NCBI GenBank assembly: GCA_945862265.1
Contig: CAMAXP010000005.1
Coordinates: forward strand, 60,115 to 124,114
From: Bordetella parapertussis
GTDB taxonomy: Bacteria; Pseudomonadota; Gammaproteobacteria; Burkholderiales; SG8-39
DNA length: 64,000 bases
Reading direction: 5' to 3'
Every line of letters begins with the position of its first letter. Within the stretch, counting starts at the first letter, position 1. This document shows, one piece after another, positions 40,192 through 51,325 of this stretch. The position numbers and the translations under genes are program-made. The notes under the pieces are model-generated. The model had not been told where the DNA came from and did not search any database. It saw only the letters and a program-made list of their open reading frames with translations.

Positions 40192-40938
40192 ATGTCAGTG
40201 ACCATGCATGAAATGCTTGAGGCGGGCGTCCATTTCGGGCACCAGACCCGCTACTGGAACCCGAAGATGGAGCAGTACATCTTCGGCCATCGCAACAAGA
40301 TCCACATCATCAACCTCGAGAAGACCCTGGTCATGTACCAAGGGGCGCTCAAGTTCATCAAGCAGCTTTCCGCGAACAAGGGAAACCTCATGTTCGTCGG
40401 GACCAAGCGCCAGGCGCGCGAGATCGTGCACGAAGAGGCGCAGCGCTGTACTTCGCCTTTCGTTGACCATCGCTGGCTCGGCGGCATGCTGACCAACTTC
40501 AAGACCGTCAAGCTGTCGATCAAGCGACTTAAGGACATGGAGCAGATGTCCCAGGACGGTTCCTTTGAGCGGATCGCGAAGAAAGAGGCCCTTGGCATGC
40601 AGCGTGAGATGGAAAAACTCCAGCGCAGCCTGGGCGGCATCAAGGACCTGGCCAGCCTCCCGGACGCCCTGTTCATCATCGACGTGGGCTACCACAAGGG
40701 TGCCATCACGGAAGCGAACAAGCTTGGGATCCCGGTCGTTGCCGTGGTGGACACGAACCACTCGCCGGAAGGCGTCGATTACGTGATTCCCGGCAACGAC
40801 GATTCCAGCCGTGCAATCCGGTTGTACGCGCGCGGCGTTGCCGACGCGGTGCTGGAAGGTCGCACCCAGTCGATCGAGCGTGTCATTGCAGAAACGCGTG
40901 ACGAGTTCGTGGAAGTGAACGACGAAGCCGGTGCCTGA
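40192..40938 (+). CDS. rpsB: Ribosomal protein S2
   Basis: The 248-residue S2 of the small subunit has the diagnostic [20 protein letters not shown] at the N terminus, [18 protein letters not shown] near 65, and [13 protein letters not shown] near 93. [20 protein letters not shown] near the C terminus is also typical. AGGAAG lies ahead of the ATG. It opens the rpsB-tsf-pyrH-frr series, and an intrinsic terminator between rpsB and tsf would limit read-through so that S2 mRNA exceeds EF-Ts mRNA. Confidence 0.98.
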   Translation: MSVTMHEMLEAGVHFGHQTRYWNPKMEQYIFGHRNKIHIINLEKTLVMYQGALKFIKQLSANKGNLMFVGTKRQAREIVHEEAQRCTSPFVDHRWLGGMLTNFKTVKLSIKRLKDMEQMSQDGSFERIAKKEALGMQREMEKLQRSLGGIKDLASLPDALFIIDVGYHKGAITEANKLGIPVVAVVDTNHSPEGVDYVIPGNDDSSRAIRLYARGVADAVLEGRTQSIERVIAETRDEFVEVNDEAGA

Positions 40939-40960
40939 GGCTTCACGGCGAACGAACGTG

Positions 40961-40987
40961 AAAAAGGGGCCGGCGGCCCCTTTTTTT
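40961..40987 (+). terminator. Intrinsic terminator between rpsB and tsf
   Basis: The stem AAAAAGGGGCC / GGCCCCTTTTT with a 3-base loop and 7 T residues lies 22 bases after the rpsB stop and 34 before tsf. Since the downstream genes are co-directional it is probably a partial attenuator. Confidence 0.85.
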
Positions 40988-41020
40988 GAATCCGAGTAGA
41001 AAATTGGCGGGAGCAAGGCA

Positions 41021-41890
41021 ATGGCAGAAGTGACGGCGGCGCTGGTCAAGGAACTGCGCGAAATGACCGGCTTGGGAATGATGGAATGCAAAAAGGCGCT
41101 GCAGGAGTCCGACGGCAATATCGGCAAGGCGGAAGAGTTCCTGCGCATTCGCAGCGGTGCCAAGGCCAGCAAGGCGGCCGGCAGGGTTGCCGCAGAGGGT
41201 GTGATCGGCGTCTATATCTCCGCCGACGGGAAACTCGGCGCGTTGGTCGAGGTCAACTGCGAAACGGACTTTGTCGCGAGGAACGACGATTTTCTGACTT
41301 TCGCGAACGGTCTCGCGGAACTGGTTGCATCGCACATCCCAGCCGATCCGGCAGCGTTGTCGGAACTCTCCATGGATGGGACGACTGTCGAGGCGCGTCG
41401 GCAGGCGCTTGTGCAGAAGATCGGCGAGAACATCTCCGTGCGCCGCTTTCAGCGCATTGCAGCCAAGGGCGGGCTCACCCAGTACCTGCACGGTGCGAAA
41501 ATCGGCGTGCTCGTCGACTTCGAGGGGCCTGTGGATGCCGGCAAGGACGTCGCAATGCACATTGCATTCTCCAAGCCCCGCTACATGAAAAAGGATGACG
41601 TTCCCGCCGATGCCACCGAAAAGGAGCGTGAAATCCTCAAGGCGCGCGCAGCGGAGTCCGGCAAGCCCGCGGAAATCATTGCCAAGATGATCGAGGGAGG
41701 TATCAACAAGTACCTGGCCGAGATCTCCCTGCTTGGCCAACCCTTCGTGAAGGACGACAAGCAGACGGTGGAGAAGATGCTCGCGGGCCGCAAGGCAACG
41801 CTGCATGGGTACGCTTTCTTCGTGGTCGGCGAAGGTATCGAGAAGAAGAGCGCGGACTTTGCGGCCGAAGTGGCCAGCATGGCACGTTGA
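41021..41890 (+). CDS. tsf: Elongation factor Ts
   Basis: EF-Ts is the guanine-nucleotide exchange factor of EF-Tu. The 289 residues include the N-terminal UBA-like motif [20 protein letters not shown], the TDFVARND core ([20 protein letters not shown] near 74-93) and the C-terminal [18 protein letters not shown]. The ATG at 41021 follows the rpsB terminator, and pyrH starts 3 bases after its stop. Length and domain set are normal. Confidence 0.97.
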   Translation: MAEVTAALVKELREMTGLGMMECKKALQESDGNIGKAEEFLRIRSGAKASKAAGRVAAEGVIGVYISADGKLGALVEVNCETDFVARNDDFLTFANGLAELVASHIPADPAALSELSMDGTTVEARRQALVQKIGENISVRRFQRIAAKGGLTQYLHGAKIGVLVDFEGPVDAGKDVAMHIAFSKPRYMKKDDVPADATEKEREILKARAAESGKPAEIIAKMIEGGINKYLAEISLLGQPFVKDDKQTVEKMLAGRKATLHGYAFFVVGEGIEKKSADFAAEVASMAR

Positions 41891-41893
41891 GAG

Positions 41894-42622
41894 ATGCGGG
41901 ACGCTGCTGTGACGCCAAAATACAAACGCATCATGCTGAAGCTCTCGGGCGAAGCGCTCATGGGCGACGATGCGTATGGCATCAACCGGCAGACCATCGA
42001 GGCCATCGTCGCGGAAATTGCGACGGTGGTGCGGATGGGCGTGGAGATCGGCGCCGTCATCGGCGGAGGCAATATCTTCCGTGGCGTTGCACCCGGCGCC
42101 GCAGGGATGGATCGCGCGACGGCCGATTACATGGGGATGCTCGCCACTGTAATGAACGCACTGGCGTTGCAGGACGCCATGCGCCACGCGGGGATTGCCA
42201 GCCGCGTGCAGTCTGCGTTGAATATCGAGCAGGTCGTTGAGCCCTACATTCGCGGCAAGGCGATCCGCTACCTCGAGGAAGGTAAGATCGTCATCTTCGC
42301 GGCCGGCACGGGCAACCCGTTCTTCACGACCGACACCGCGGCGGCCCTGCGCGGAAGCGAAATGGGAGCGGAAATCGTCCTGAAGGCGACCAAGGTGGAT
42401 GGTGTCTACACAGCGGATCCGCGCAAGGATCCGGCGGCGAGAAAGTATGACCGGATCAGCTTCGACGACGCCATCCAGCAGAACCTGAAGGTCATGGATG
42501 CCACGGCGCTCACGCTGTGCAGGGACCAGAAGCTGCCCATCAACGTGTTCAGCATCTTCAAGCGCGGTGCGTTGCAGCGCGTGGTGGCGGGCGAAGACGA
42601 AGGCACGCTGGTACATATTTGA
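41894..42622 (+). CDS. pyrH: Uridylate kinase
   Basis: PyrH phosphorylates UMP to UDP, is a hexamer of the amino acid kinase family, and is allosterically regulated by GTP and UTP. The 242 residues show [20 protein letters not shown] near residue 16, [20 protein letters not shown] near 58, and [20 protein letters not shown] near 137. The ATG at 41894 is 3 bases after tsf; a GTG at 41909 ([14 protein letters not shown]) is a credible alternative matching the family's usual N terminus. frr follows. Confidence 0.96.
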   Translation: MRDAAVTPKYKRIMLKLSGEALMGDDAYGINRQTIEAIVAEIATVVRMGVEIGAVIGGGNIFRGVAPGAAGMDRATADYMGMLATVMNALALQDAMRHAGIASRVQSALNIEQVVEPYIRGKAIRYLEEGKIVIFAAGTGNPFFTTDTAAALRGSEMGAEIVLKATKVDGVYTADPRKDPAARKYDRISFDDAIQQNLKVMDATALTLCRDQKLPINVFSIFKRGALQRVVAGEDEGTLVHI

Positions 42623-42646
42623 GAATGACGCGATAAAGGGGATCCA

Positions 42647-43204
42647 ATGATCGCTGAGTTGAAAAAGAACACCGAGACCAAGATGAAGAAGAGTCTCGAG
42701 GCGCTCAAGAATGACCTTGGGAAGGTGCGGACCGGGCGGGCACATACCGGTCTGCTCGACCATGTGACCGTGGACTACTACGGGACAGAAACGCCGCTCA
42801 CCGGCGTTGCCAGCGTCTCGTTGCTGGATGCACGCACGATCGGGATCACGCCGTGGGAGAAGAAGATGGTCGGGGCTATCGAGAAGGCAATCCGTGATTC
42901 AGACCTTGGATTGAATCCGGCCACGATGGGCGACACGATCCGGGTCCCTATGCCTGCGCTGACCACTGAGAGGCGCAAGGAACTGGTCAAGGTAGTGCGT
43001 GGCGAAGCGGAAAATACGAGGGTCGCCGTTCGCAATCTCAGGCGGGATGCGAATCACCACCTCAAGGAGGCCCTTAAGGACAAGGAGATCTCCGAGGACG
43101 ATGAGCGTCGAGCCCAGGACGATGTCCAGAAACTGACCGACAGGCACGTGGCCGAAATCGACATGATGCTCCAGCAAAAGGAAGCCGAGCTGCTCGCGGT
43201 CTGA
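42647..43204 (+). CDS. frr: Ribosome recycling factor
   Basis: RRF splits post-termination ribosomes together with EF-G. The 185-residue three-helix bundle plus alpha/beta domain is clear from [50 protein letters not shown] and the C-terminal [20 protein letters not shown]. It lies between pyrH and uppS in the conserved order. No unusual feature. Confidence 0.98.
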   Translation: MIAELKKNTETKMKKSLEALKNDLGKVRTGRAHTGLLDHVTVDYYGTETPLTGVASVSLLDARTIGITPWEKKMVGAIEKAIRDSDLGLNPATMGDTIRVPMPALTTERRKELVKVVRGEAENTRVAVRNLRRDANHHLKEALKDKEISEDDERRAQDDVQKLTDRHVAEIDMMLQQKEAELLAV

Positions 43205-43220
43205 GCGCCAGGCAGCCTCA

Positions 43221-44027
43221 ATGCAAAAGAGTTCGACCCTGGCTGTTCCGGATGCGCCAGATATCCCGCGCCATGTTGCGATCATCATGGATGGCAATGG
43301 ACGCTGGGCGAAGCAGCGTCACCTGCCCCGGTTCGCAGGGCACCAGCGCGGAGTGGCGGCAGTCCGGACAACGATCAAGTGCTGCGTGGACCGCGGCATC
43401 GAGTACCTGACCCTGTTTGCGTTCAGTTCTGAGAACTGGAGGCGTCCTGCCGAGGAGGTCGCGCTGCTCATGGAGCTGTTCACCGGGGCGCTCACGAAGG
43501 AAGTGGCGAAGATGCATCGCAACGGCATCCGGTTGCGGGTCATCGGGGACCTGAACCGCTTTGACGCCAGAATCCAGTCGCTGATCGTTGAGGCCGAGGC
43601 GATGACGGCGGCCAATACCAAGCTCACCCTGACAATCGCTGCCAACTATGGGGGACGCTGGGATGTGTTGCAGGCTCTAAGCCGGATGGTCAAGGAAAGG
43701 CCGGAGATCGCGGGTCAGCCGATCGCGGAGACCGATCTTGCTCCCTACCTTTCGATGAACTTTGCGCCGGAGCCGGATTTGTTCATCCGCACCGGAGGGG
43801 AGCGCCGCATAAGCAATTTCCTGCTCTGGCAGCTGGCTTACGCGGAGCTGTACTTTACCGATGCCTTGTGGCCGGACTTTGATGCGGCGTTGCTCGACGA
43901 GGCGATTGCCTGGTATCGCGGACGGGAGCGCCGGTTCGGCCGCACAAGCGAACAGCTAGAGACCGGGGGGGGGCGGGCAGTCGCCCCCGACCCTGACCCA
44001 CGACGGCGCACGAGTGTGAATGCTTAA
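43221..44027 (+). CDS. uppS: Undecaprenyl diphosphate synthase (cis-prenyltransferase)
   Basis: UppS elongates farnesyl diphosphate to the C55 carrier lipid for peptidoglycan and O-antigen. The 268 residues begin with the substrate loop [20 protein letters not shown], then [16 protein letters not shown] and the C-terminal signature [20 protein letters not shown] with [10 protein letters not shown]. The last 25 residues after FGRTSEQL are a polar tail containing a run of nine G bases (43965-43973). The stop overlaps cdsA by 8 bases. Confidence 0.97.
   Translation: MQKSSTLAVPDAPDIPRHVAIIMDGNGRWAKQRHLPRFAGHQRGVAAVRTTIKCCVDRGIEYLTLFAFSSENWRRPAEEVALLMELFTGALTKEVAKMHRNGIRLRVIGDLNRFDARIQSLIVEAEAMTAANTKLTLTIAANYGGRWDVLQALSRMVKERPEIAGQPIAETDLAPYLSMNFAPEPDLFIRTGGERRISNFLLWQLAYAELYFTDALWPDFDAALLDEAIAWYRGRERRFGRTSEQLETGGGRAVAPDPDPRRRTSVNA
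43965..43973 (+). repeat. Run of nine G bases near the end of uppS
   Basis: A G9 homopolymer encodes Gly residues in the C-terminal tail of UppS, 55 bases upstream of the cdsA ATG. Such tracts are prone to slipped-strand errors; frameshifting would change the tail and the position of the uppS stop relative to cdsA. Confidence 0.85.
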
Positions 44028-44853
44028 GGAGCGAGTCGTCACCGCTGTGGTGCTACTGCTGGCGTTCCTCCTCGCCTTGTTTCTGCTTCCTACCGGATGG
44101 TTTGCCGTTCCGGTCGGGGCGGTTGTCGCAACCGGCGCCTACGAGTGGGCTGCTCTCGCCAAAACCAGCAATCGAGTGGGCTATGCATACGCCTTTGCCT
44201 GTGCGGCTGTCTTCGCCACCGTTGTTTGGGGGTGGCAGGTCATAGACCCCGCGCATCCGGGTCTGGTGTTCGTCTTTGCGCTCGCGTCACTTTTTTGGAT
44301 CCTGGCCGTGCCAGCGTGGTTGCTCAGTGGAGCCCAGTTGCGCTCGAAACCGCTCGCACTGGTGGTGGGGACAATTGTCGTCGTGCCGGCAGGGCTGTCC
44401 ATGGTCAGCCTGCATTTCGTAGGTCCCGCGGCCTTGCTGATGCTGCTGGCATTTATCTGGATTGCGGACAGTGCTGCTTACTTTGCGGGCCGCGCATTCG
44501 GCAAGCATAAACTGGCACCCGCGATCAGTCCGGGCAAGACCTGGGAGGGCGTAGCCGGTGCGGTTGCAGGTACCATGATCTACGCTATGATTTGCGCTGA
44601 AGCTTCCCCTTCCCTGGGGGCTGCGGTGCGGGGGGCTTCCTGGCCCGCCTACCTTGGGATCGCACTGCTTCTGTGCGCGGTCAGCGTGGTAGGCGACCTG
44701 TTTGAGTCACTGATAAAACGGCAGGCAAAGGTGAAGGACAGCGGCACACTTCTCCCAGGCCATGGTGGCGTGCTCGACCGCATCGACAGCATTACTTCGA
44801 CGCTCCCCGTTGCACTCTTGATCGGCACAGTCGGAATGAAGATTTCATGGTGA
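44020..44853 (+). CDS. cdsA: Phosphatidate cytidylyltransferase
   Basis: CdsA makes CDP-diacylglycerol, precursor of all phospholipids, in the inner membrane. The 277-residue product has about seven hydrophobic segments and the family signature near the C terminus, [20 protein letters not shown] and then [11 protein letters not shown]. The ATG at 44020 overlaps the uppS stop and its own stop overlaps dxr by 7 bases. It therefore links isoprenoid-carrier, phospholipid and MEP-pathway genes in one translationally coupled row. Confidence 0.95.
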   Translation: MLKERVVTAVVLLLAFLLALFLLPTGWFAVPVGAVVATGAYEWAALAKTSNRVGYAYAFACAAVFATVVWGWQVIDPAHPGLVFVFALASLFWILAVPAWLLSGAQLRSKPLALVVGTIVVVPAGLSMVSLHFVGPAALLMLLAFIWIADSAAYFAGRAFGKHKLAPAISPGKTWEGVAGAVAGTMIYAMICAEASPSLGAAVRGASWPAYLGIALLLCAVSVVGDLFESLIKRQAKVKDSGTLLPGHGGVLDRIDSITSTLPVALLIGTVGMKISW

Positions 44854-46058
44854 TGACCGGGCTCAAGGCTCGCCGCCGGTCGCTGACGATACTGGGTGCC
44901 ACCGGCTCGGTGGGTCGCAGTACGCTCGACGTGGTTGGTCAGCACCCCGGCGAATACAGCCTTCACGCACTGACTGCCCACAAGTCATCCGACGAATTGC
45001 TGCGACTCTGCCAGTTGCATGAGCCCAGCATTGCCGTCCTTTCAGGAACCCGGGAGGATCCGGAGTTGCGCCGTCGCCTGCGTGAGGCTGGCTGCCGGAC
45101 CGAACTTCTCTTTGGCGAGGCGGGCCTCCTTCAGGCTGTCGAAGGCTGTGACACGGTCATGGCGGCCATCGTCGGGGCGGCCGGACTCGCCCCGACGATC
45201 CGGGCGGCCAGCCTCGGAAAACAGGTGCTGCTGGCAAACAAGGAGGCGCTTGTCATGGCAGGCCCCTTGTTCATGCGGGAAGTGCGTACTGCCTCGGCCG
45301 TGCTGCTGCCGATCGACAGTGAGCACAACGCGGTGTTCCAGTGCCTGCCGTCAGATGGGCAGGGGCGGGTTTCGATGGCGGAAGTCCGGCGGATCCTTCT
45401 CACCGCCTCCGGAGGGCCTTTCCGCACGGCCAGCCCTGAACGACTGGAAACGGTCACGCCAGACGAGGCATGCGCCCACCCGAACTGGTCAATGGGGCGA
45501 AAGATCTCGGTGGATTCGGCGACCATGATGAACAAGGGGCTGGAAGTCATCGAGGCGCGTTGGCTGTTCGATGTCGAGCCGGAGCGCATCGAAGTGGTGA
45601 TCCATCCGCAGAGCATCATCCACTCCCTCGTGGATTACGTGGACGGGTCGGTACTCGCACAGCTTTCAAATCCGGACATGCGGGTGCCGATCGCCCACGC
45701 GCTTGCCTATCCGCGCCGCATGGCTTCAGGGGTAAAGCAGCTGGACCTGGCGGCGATCGGCCAACTCACCTTTGAACCGCCGGACATGGGGCGATTCCCG
45801 TGCCTCAAGCTGGCCTATTCGGCCCTGCACGCCGGCGGCACGGCCTCCGCCATCCTGAATGCTGCAAACGAAATCGCAGTAGAGGCCTTCCTCAATGGGC
45901 GCCTGGGTTTTACCTCGATCGCCAAGGTGATTGAAGAAGCCCTCTGCAGGGTCAGCGCTTCCGAGGCTGATTCACTCGAAGCCGTGCTGGAGGCAGATCG
46001 AAAGGCGCGGGACTTTGCGTCTGGGATGGTGCTTGCGCGCGAAGGACGAGCGGCATGA
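44847..46058 (+). CDS. dxr: 1-deoxy-D-xylulose 5-phosphate reductoisomerase
   Basis: Dxr (IspC) makes MEP from DXP with NADPH, the committed step of the non-mevalonate isoprenoid pathway and the fosmidomycin target. The 403 residues show the Rossmann motif [49 protein letters not shown], and [15 protein letters not shown] [35 protein letters not shown] [20 protein letters not shown] follows. It overlaps cdsA and rseP (ATGA). Confidence 0.96.
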   Translation: MVMTGLKARRRSLTILGATGSVGRSTLDVVGQHPGEYSLHALTAHKSSDELLRLCQLHEPSIAVLSGTREDPELRRRLREAGCRTELLFGEAGLLQAVEGCDTVMAAIVGAAGLAPTIRAASLGKQVLLANKEALVMAGPLFMREVRTASAVLLPIDSEHNAVFQCLPSDGQGRVSMAEVRRILLTASGGPFRTASPERLETVTPDEACAHPNWSMGRKISVDSATMMNKGLEVIEARWLFDVEPERIEVVIHPQSIIHSLVDYVDGSVLAQLSNPDMRVPIAHALAYPRRMASGVKQLDLAAIGQLTFEPPDMGRFPCLKLAYSALHAGGTASAILNAANEIAVEAFLNGRLGFTSIAKVIEEALCRVSASEADSLEAVLEADRKARDFASGMVLAREGRAA

Positions 46059-47419
46059 TGCTGCTACAGACTATTGGCGCGTTCGTGGTCGCGCTCGGGA
46101 TCCTGATCGTTGTCCACGAATACGGACACTACATCGTTGCCCGCGCGTGTGGCGTCAAGGTGCTGCGTTTTTCGGTCGGGTTTGGCAAGCCGCTGCTCCT
46201 CGTCCGCCGTGGCGCGGACAGGACGGAATGGGTGCTCTCCGCGATTCCATTCGGGGGCTACGTAAAGATGCTGGACGAGCGGGAGGGGCCGGTAGATGCG
46301 GCCGAGGCGGGACGCGCCTTCAACCGCCAGACCGTATGGAAGCGCATTGCGATCGTGGTAGCCGGGCCGCTGTTCAACTTCCTGTTTGCCATTGCCGTCT
46401 ATTCCGGCTTGTTCATGTACGGATTGCCGGAGGCACGCCCGGTGATTGCGGAACCTGGCGCCGGGAGTATCGCGAAAGCGGCGGGATTCCATGCCGGTGA
46501 TACCGTGCGCAGCATTGACGGTCATGCAATCCCCACTTGGCAGGAGTTCCGCTGGCGAATGCTCAAGGGGGCACTGCAGAAACAGGCCCTTGCAGTCGAA
46601 GTGCTCGACGCCAGGCAGCAGATCGCAGTCCGCAAAGTGGATCTGGGTGGACTGGGTGGCGACGAGGTCGAAAGTGACCTGCTTGAGCGCCTGGGGTTCC
46701 GGTTGTTTCGGCCAAAATTGCCGCCAGTCCTCGGCAAAGTGCTGCCCGGGAGCGTGGCCGAGACCGCAGGACTCGCGCCGGGGGACCGGATTGAGTCGGC
46801 GGACGGGGAGGCGATCGCGTCCTGGGAGTCGCTTGTCCAGTACATTCGCGCCCGGCCCGGCCGCGAGGCCGTCCTTGGCATCGACCGCGCGGGCCGGAGG
46901 TTCACTGTGAGCGTGGTTCCGGAGGCGGCCTCGGTGAATAACGAACGCATCGGCAGGATAGGCGTGGCACCTGACGTGCCGGCTGAGCATGCCGACCAGG
47001 TATTCGTGCGCGTCAGTTACGGCCTCTTCGAAAGCGTAGGCCGCAGCATCGAGAAGACCTGGGACATCTCCGTGTTCAGCCTGAAGATGCTGGGCAAGAT
47101 GCTCATCGGGGAAGTGTCCTTGAAGCACTTGTCGGGGCCAGTCACGATCGCCGACTATGCGGGCCAATCGGCCCAACTGGGGTGGTTGTCCTATGTCACC
47201 TTCCTATCGCTGATCAGTATCAGCCTCGGGGTGCTGAACCTGCTCCCGATCCCGATGCTGGATGGCGGACACTTGATGTACTATTGCCTGGAGATACTGA
47301 AGGGTAGCCCGGTTTCCGAGCGCATCATGGAGCTTGGTCAGCGCGTCGGTCTCACGCTTCTGCTTGTTATGATGGCCTTTGCCTTTTACAACGACCTCAA
47401 TCGTTTATTTTCCATCTGA
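46055..47419 (+). CDS. rseP: RIP zinc metalloprotease RseP
   Basis: RseP is the site-2 intramembrane protease that cleaves anti-sigma factor RseA after DegS and clears signal-peptide remnants. The 454 residues have the zinc site HEYGH at 21-25 in the first membrane segment, VSFG-type loop and [16 protein letters not shown]. Two periplasmic PDZ domains lie at about 110-310 ([34 protein letters not shown]), and the second zinc motif is [10 protein letters not shown] near residue 402. The gene precedes bamA directly (next base), fitting envelope-stress coordination. Confidence 0.97.
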   Translation: MMLLQTIGAFVVALGILIVVHEYGHYIVARACGVKVLRFSVGFGKPLLLVRRGADRTEWVLSAIPFGGYVKMLDEREGPVDAAEAGRAFNRQTVWKRIAIVVAGPLFNFLFAIAVYSGLFMYGLPEARPVIAEPGAGSIAKAAGFHAGDTVRSIDGHAIPTWQEFRWRMLKGALQKQALAVEVLDARQQIAVRKVDLGGLGGDEVESDLLERLGFRLFRPKLPPVLGKVLPGSVAETAGLAPGDRIESADGEAIASWESLVQYIRARPGREAVLGIDRAGRRFTVSVVPEAASVNNERIGRIGVAPDVPAEHADQVFVRVSYGLFESVGRSIEKTWDISVFSLKMLGKMLIGEVSLKHLSGPVTIADYAGQSAQLGWLSYVTFLSLISISLGVLNLLPIPMLDGGHLMYYCLEILKGSPVSERIMELGQRVGLTLLLVMMAFAFYNDLNRLFSI

Positions 47420-49705
47420 ATGAATCGCCAGCCCTTCGCTTTTGCCTTTGCTGCAGGCCTCCTTGGCCTCTTCCTGTGCTGCAAGGCGTTCGCCTTCGAC
47501 CCATTCACGGTCAAGGACATCAGGGTGGAGGGGCTGCAGCGTACCGAGCCCGGGACAGTCTTCAGCTACCTGCCGATCAAGGTCGGCGAAACCATGACCG
47601 AGGAAAAGGCGCAGCGGGCGATCCGCGCGCTGTTCGCCACCGGGTTCTTCCGCGATGTGCGGCTGGAGGTCGAAAACGGGGTGCTTGTGGTGCTGGCGGA
47701 GGAGCGTCCCGCCATTGCCCAGATCGATTTCTCCGGTATCAAGGAATTCGAAACCGATGGGTTGCGCCGCAGCTTCCGTGAACTCGGCCTTGCCGAGTCG
47801 CGTATTTTCGATCGCGCGCTGCTGGATCAAGCCGAGCAGGAGCTCAAGCGCCAGTACCTTGCGCGCGGCCTGTACGGCGTGGACGTGCAGACGACCGTCA
47901 CGCCGCTCGAGCGTAATCGGGTAGGGATCAACTTCACCGTCAAGGAAGGCGATGTCTCCAAGATCAAGGGCATCAACATCGTCGGTGCCTCGGCGTTCAG
48001 CGACAAGGACCTGCTGGACGAGTTCGTGCTCCGTACGCCGGGATGGATCACCTGGTACACAAAGCATGACCAGTATTCCCGCCAGAAGCTCGCCGGTGAC
48101 CTGGAGTCGCTGCGCTCCTTCTACCAGAACCGGGGTTTCCTGGATTTCAACGTTGACTCGACCCAGGTGTCCATCACCCCGGACAAAAAGGACATCTACA
48201 TCACGGTAAACGTGACCGAAGGGGAGAAGTACACCGTCTCCGAGGTCAAGCTGGCCGGCCAGCTCATGCTTCCCGAGGAAGAGCTGGCGAAGCTCATCCA
48301 GCTGAAGACGGGGGATGTATTCGCCCGCGACAAGCTTACGCAGTCGACCAAGGCGATTTCAGACAGGCTGGGGAACGAAGGCTATGCCTTTGCCAACGCC
48401 AATGCCGTTCCCCAGGTCGACAAGGACAAGCGCCAAGTTTCCTTCACCATCTTCCTGGACCCCGGCCGGCGGGTCTACGTACGCCGCATCAACATTGCGG
48501 GAAACACCAAAACCCGCGACGAAGTCGTCCGGCGGGAGATGCGGCAGCTTGAGGGTGGCTACTACGACGCCTCCAAGATCCAGCTTTCCAGGCAGCGCAT
48601 TGACCGCACGACCTACTTCAAGGACGTGAACGTGGAGACGGCCCCGGTGGCAGGGTTGGCCGACCAAGTGGACGTGAATTTCACTGTCGAGGAAAAGCCG
48701 ACCGGGGCGCTACTGGTCGGTGCTGGCTTCTCCACTGTGGAAAAGGTGATCGTCTCAGGATCGATCTCCCAGGCCAACGTTTTTGGCAGCGGAAAATTCC
48801 TGACCACGCAGATATCGAGCGGCAAGATCAACCGCACATATTCCGTTTCGTATACCGACCCCTATTACACGGTTGACGGCGTGAGCCGCGGCTTTGACCT
48901 CTACAAGCGGGATGTGGATGCTTCAGCGCTCTCCATCGGACCGTACAAGACCAAGACGGTCGGCGGCGGCGTTCGATGGGGGTACCCGCTTGCGGAGCGT
49001 GACTCGATCAGTTTCGGCCTTAACACCGAGCATGTGCGCCTCGACACCTTCTCGACCAGTCCGGCCAACTACATCACCTTCGTGAACCAGTTCGGCAACG
49101 TCTACACCTACATGGCCGGCACGGCCGGCTGGGCGCGCGACTCGCGCGACAGCCTCATCATGCCGCGCTCCGGGAGTTTCCAGCGGCTGACGGGTGAGGT
49201 CGGCGTCGGGAACCTGGAGTATTACAAGGCCGGTTACCAGCACCAGTATTTTCGCTCCCTCAGCCGCACCTTCACGTTGTTCCTGAACGGGAACGTGGGC
49301 TACGCCAACGGCCTTGGCAGCCGTCCGCTACCTTTCTTCAAGAGTTACTACGCCGGCGGTCCGGGTTCTGTGCGTGGCTACAACTATTCTGCCCTTGGCC
49401 CGCAGGACGCCTTGGGCAACGTGCTGGGTGGAAACCGGACCGTCACCGGGCAGGCCGAACTCCTGTTCCCGGTGCCCGGGGCGGCGCAGGACAAGTCGCT
49501 GCGGTTGGCAGTGTTCCTGGATGGCGGCCAGGTCTTCGGTTCCGACCAGAAGATCGCCATGGGCGACCTCAGGTATTCCACGGGAATTGCGCTGGCCTGG
49601 AACTCCCCGTTCGGCCCGCTCAAGCTGTCCGTTGCCCAGCCGCTGAACAACGCCGCCACGGACCGTGTCCAGAGGTTACAATTCACCTTTGGCACCGGAT
49701 TCTGA
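47420..49705 (+). CDS. bamA: Outer membrane protein assembly factor BamA
   Basis: BamA is the central barrel of the BAM complex. The 761 residues start with a signal peptide (cleavage after AFA near residue 25), followed by five POTRA domains (about 26-420; for example IRVEGLQRTEPGTVFSYLPI and INIVGASAFSDKDLLDEFVL). A 16-strand barrel ends in the terminal Phe motif LQFTFGTGF required for outer-membrane insertion. The conserved L6 loop VRGYNY appears near residue 651. It starts immediately after the rseP stop, with no gap. Confidence 0.97.
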   Translation: MNRQPFAFAFAAGLLGLFLCCKAFAFDPFTVKDIRVEGLQRTEPGTVFSYLPIKVGETMTEEKAQRAIRALFATGFFRDVRLEVENGVLVVLAEERPAIAQIDFSGIKEFETDGLRRSFRELGLAESRIFDRALLDQAEQELKRQYLARGLYGVDVQTTVTPLERNRVGINFTVKEGDVSKIKGINIVGASAFSDKDLLDEFVLRTPGWITWYTKHDQYSRQKLAGDLESLRSFYQNRGFLDFNVDSTQVSITPDKKDIYITVNVTEGEKYTVSEVKLAGQLMLPEEELAKLIQLKTGDVFARDKLTQSTKAISDRLGNEGYAFANANAVPQVDKDKRQVSFTIFLDPGRRVYVRRINIAGNTKTRDEVVRREMRQLEGGYYDASKIQLSRQRIDRTTYFKDVNVETAPVAGLADQVDVNFTVEEKPTGALLVGAGFSTVEKVIVSGSISQANVFGSGKFLTTQISSGKINRTYSVSYTDPYYTVDGVSRGFDLYKRDVDASALSIGPYKTKTVGGGVRWGYPLAERDSISFGLNTEHVRLDTFSTSPANYITFVNQFGNVYTYMAGTAGWARDSRDSLIMPRSGSFQRLTGEVGVGNLEYYKAGYQHQYFRSLSRTFTLFLNGNVGYANGLGSRPLPFFKSYYAGGPGSVRGYNYSALGPQDALGNVLGGNRTVTGQAELLFPVPGAAQDKSLRLAVFLDGGQVFGSDQKIAMGDLRYSTGIALAWNSPFGPLKLSVAQPLNNAATDRVQRLQFTFGTGF

Positions 49706-49720
49706 CGGATCATATTGAAT

Positions 49721-50248
49721 ATGTTGCGTTCTTCCCTCTTTTTTTCCCTTGCCCTGCTGGGCGCTGCAGGTGGCATTTTCGCTGGATCGGCCCTGGCTCA
49801 GGCTGAAGGGCGCATCGGTTTCGTCAACACCGAGCGCATTTTGCGTGATGCTGTGCCGGCGCAGCGGGCCCAGAAAAAGATTGAAGCCGAATTCGCCAAG
49901 CGCGACCAGGAACTGTCCAAGATGGCGGACCAGCTCAAGAAGATGCAGGACGAGCTTGAGAAGAACAGCGTTACCTTGCCGGAAACCCAGCGCCGCAACA
50001 AGGAAAGGGAGTTTGCGGATATCAACCGCGAGTTCCAGCGCAAGCAACGGGAATTCCGCGAAGACCTGAATTCCCGGCGCAACGAAGAACTGGCGCAGGT
50101 GGTGGAGCAGGCAAACCGCGTGATCCGCCAGATTGCCGAGGCGGAGAAGTACGACATCATCTTCCAGGATGCGGTCTTCGCGAACCCGCGCATCGACATC
50201 ACCGACAAGGTGATCAAGACGCTCGAAGGCAAGCCTCCCGCGCGCTGA
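49721..50248 (+). CDS. skp: Periplasmic chaperone Skp/OmpH family
   Basis: Skp binds unfolded outer-membrane proteins in the periplasm. The 175-residue product has a signal peptide (cleavage near GSALA-QAEG), a short beta core RIGFVNTERILRDAVPAQRA, and a long charged coiled coil (KKIEAEFAKRDQELSKMADQ onward). The C-terminal FANPRIDITDKVIKTLEGKP completes it. I use the ATG at 49721; a TTG two codons upstream (49715) is also possible. It stands between bamA and lpxD, its normal location. Confidence 0.93.
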   Translation: MLRSSLFFSLALLGAAGGIFAGSALAQAEGRIGFVNTERILRDAVPAQRAQKKIEAEFAKRDQELSKMADQLKKMQDELEKNSVTLPETQRRNKEREFADINREFQRKQREFREDLNSRRNEELAQVVEQANRVIRQIAEAEKYDIIFQDAVFANPRIDITDKVIKTLEGKPPAR

Positions 50249-50263
50249 TCGCGGCGCGACGAC

Positions 50264-51325
50264 ATGCGCTTGGATCCCGGCAGGCCCGCAGGTTCCATTT
50301 CGCTTGCGGATATCGTGAGCAGGCTGGGCGGCCGCGTATCCGGAAATTCCAATGTGATGGTCGCTCGAGTGAGCTCCCTGGAGAACGCAGGGCCCGACGC
50401 GATCGCTTTCTACTCCAACCCACGGTTCAAGGCGAAACTCGCGCAGACGAAGGCAGCGGCAGTGGTCCTGTCGGCGGCGGCGGAGGAGCTCACGGCGCTG
50501 CCGTGCATCGTCACCGACAACCCGTACGCTTACTTTGCGCATCTCTCAAGGCTGCTCAACCCGGACAGGGTTGCCGCACCTGGCGTGCACCCTAGCGCAG
50601 TTGTGGCGCCCGATGCCTCCATCGCACGCACAGCCGAAATCGGGCCCTGTGTGGTCATCGGTGCAGGAGCTTCGATAGGCGATAAGTCCATCATTGGTGC
50701 TGGAACCCATGTGGGCGAAGGTGCCACGATTGGCGATGCTTGCGTCCTGCACGCTTCCGTCGTTGTCCAGGCCGGGTGCAGGATTGGTGCCAGGGCAATC
50801 GTGCATTCAGGGGCGGTCATCGGTGCCGACGGCTTCGGCCTCGCCGCTGAAAACGGGCGCTGGGTCAAGATCCCGCAGGTTGGCCGGGTCATCATCGGGG
50901 ATGACGTGGAAATCGGGGCCAACACGACCATCGACCGTGGCGCGATCGACGACACTGTGATCGAAGACGGCGTGAAGCTGGACAACCAGATCCAGATCGG
51001 CCACAACTGCCATGTCGGCGCGAACACGGCAATGGCGGGATGCGTTGCCGTTGCAGGCAGCGCGCGCATTGGTCGCAATTGCACCATCGGGGCGGCTGCA
51101 GTCATCCTCGGGCATCTGTCCATCCCGGATAACACGCATATTTCCGCTGCGACGGTGATTTCGCGCACGCTGCACAAGGCGGGAACCTATACCGGCATGT
51201 ACCCATTTGACGAAAACGCCGCGTGGGCGAGGAACACCGCCCATGTGAGGCATCTCGCGGAACTTGCCGATCGAATCAAGGCGTTGGAAAAGCGCCTGTC
51301 AGACAAGGAGAGTGGTGATGGCTGA
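50264..51325 (+). CDS. lpxD: UDP-3-O-acylglucosamine N-acyltransferase LpxD
   Basis: LpxD adds the second R-3-hydroxyacyl chain in lipid A synthesis. The 353-residue product has an N-terminal uridine-binding domain ([20 protein letters not shown]) and a hexapeptide beta helix. The active-site His is in [20 protein letters not shown] near residue 246, and [20 protein letters not shown] at the end is a typical hydroxyacyl-LpxD C-terminal motif. It overlaps fabZ by 8 bases, so lpxD-fabZ translation is coupled as in E. coli. Confidence 0.96.
   Translation: MRLDPGRPAGSISLADIVSRLGGRVSGNSNVMVARVSSLENAGPDAIAFYSNPRFKAKLAQTKAAAVVLSAAAEELTALPCIVTDNPYAYFAHLSRLLNPDRVAAPGVHPSAVVAPDASIARTAEIGPCVVIGAGASIGDKSIIGAGTHVGEGATIGDACVLHASVVVQAGCRIGARAIVHSGAVIGADGFGLAAENGRWVKIPQVGRVIIGDDVEIGANTTIDRGAIDDTVIEDGVKLDNQIQIGHNCHVGANTAMAGCVAVAGSARIGRNCTIGAAAVILGHLSIPDNTHISAATVISRTLHKAGTYTGMYPFDENAAWARNTAHVRHLAELADRIKALEKRLSDKESGDG

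Noticed and set aside
40943..42763. 606-codon minus-strand frame opposite tsf and pyrH
   Set aside because: It covers two certain genes and the rpsB terminator, and lacks motifs.
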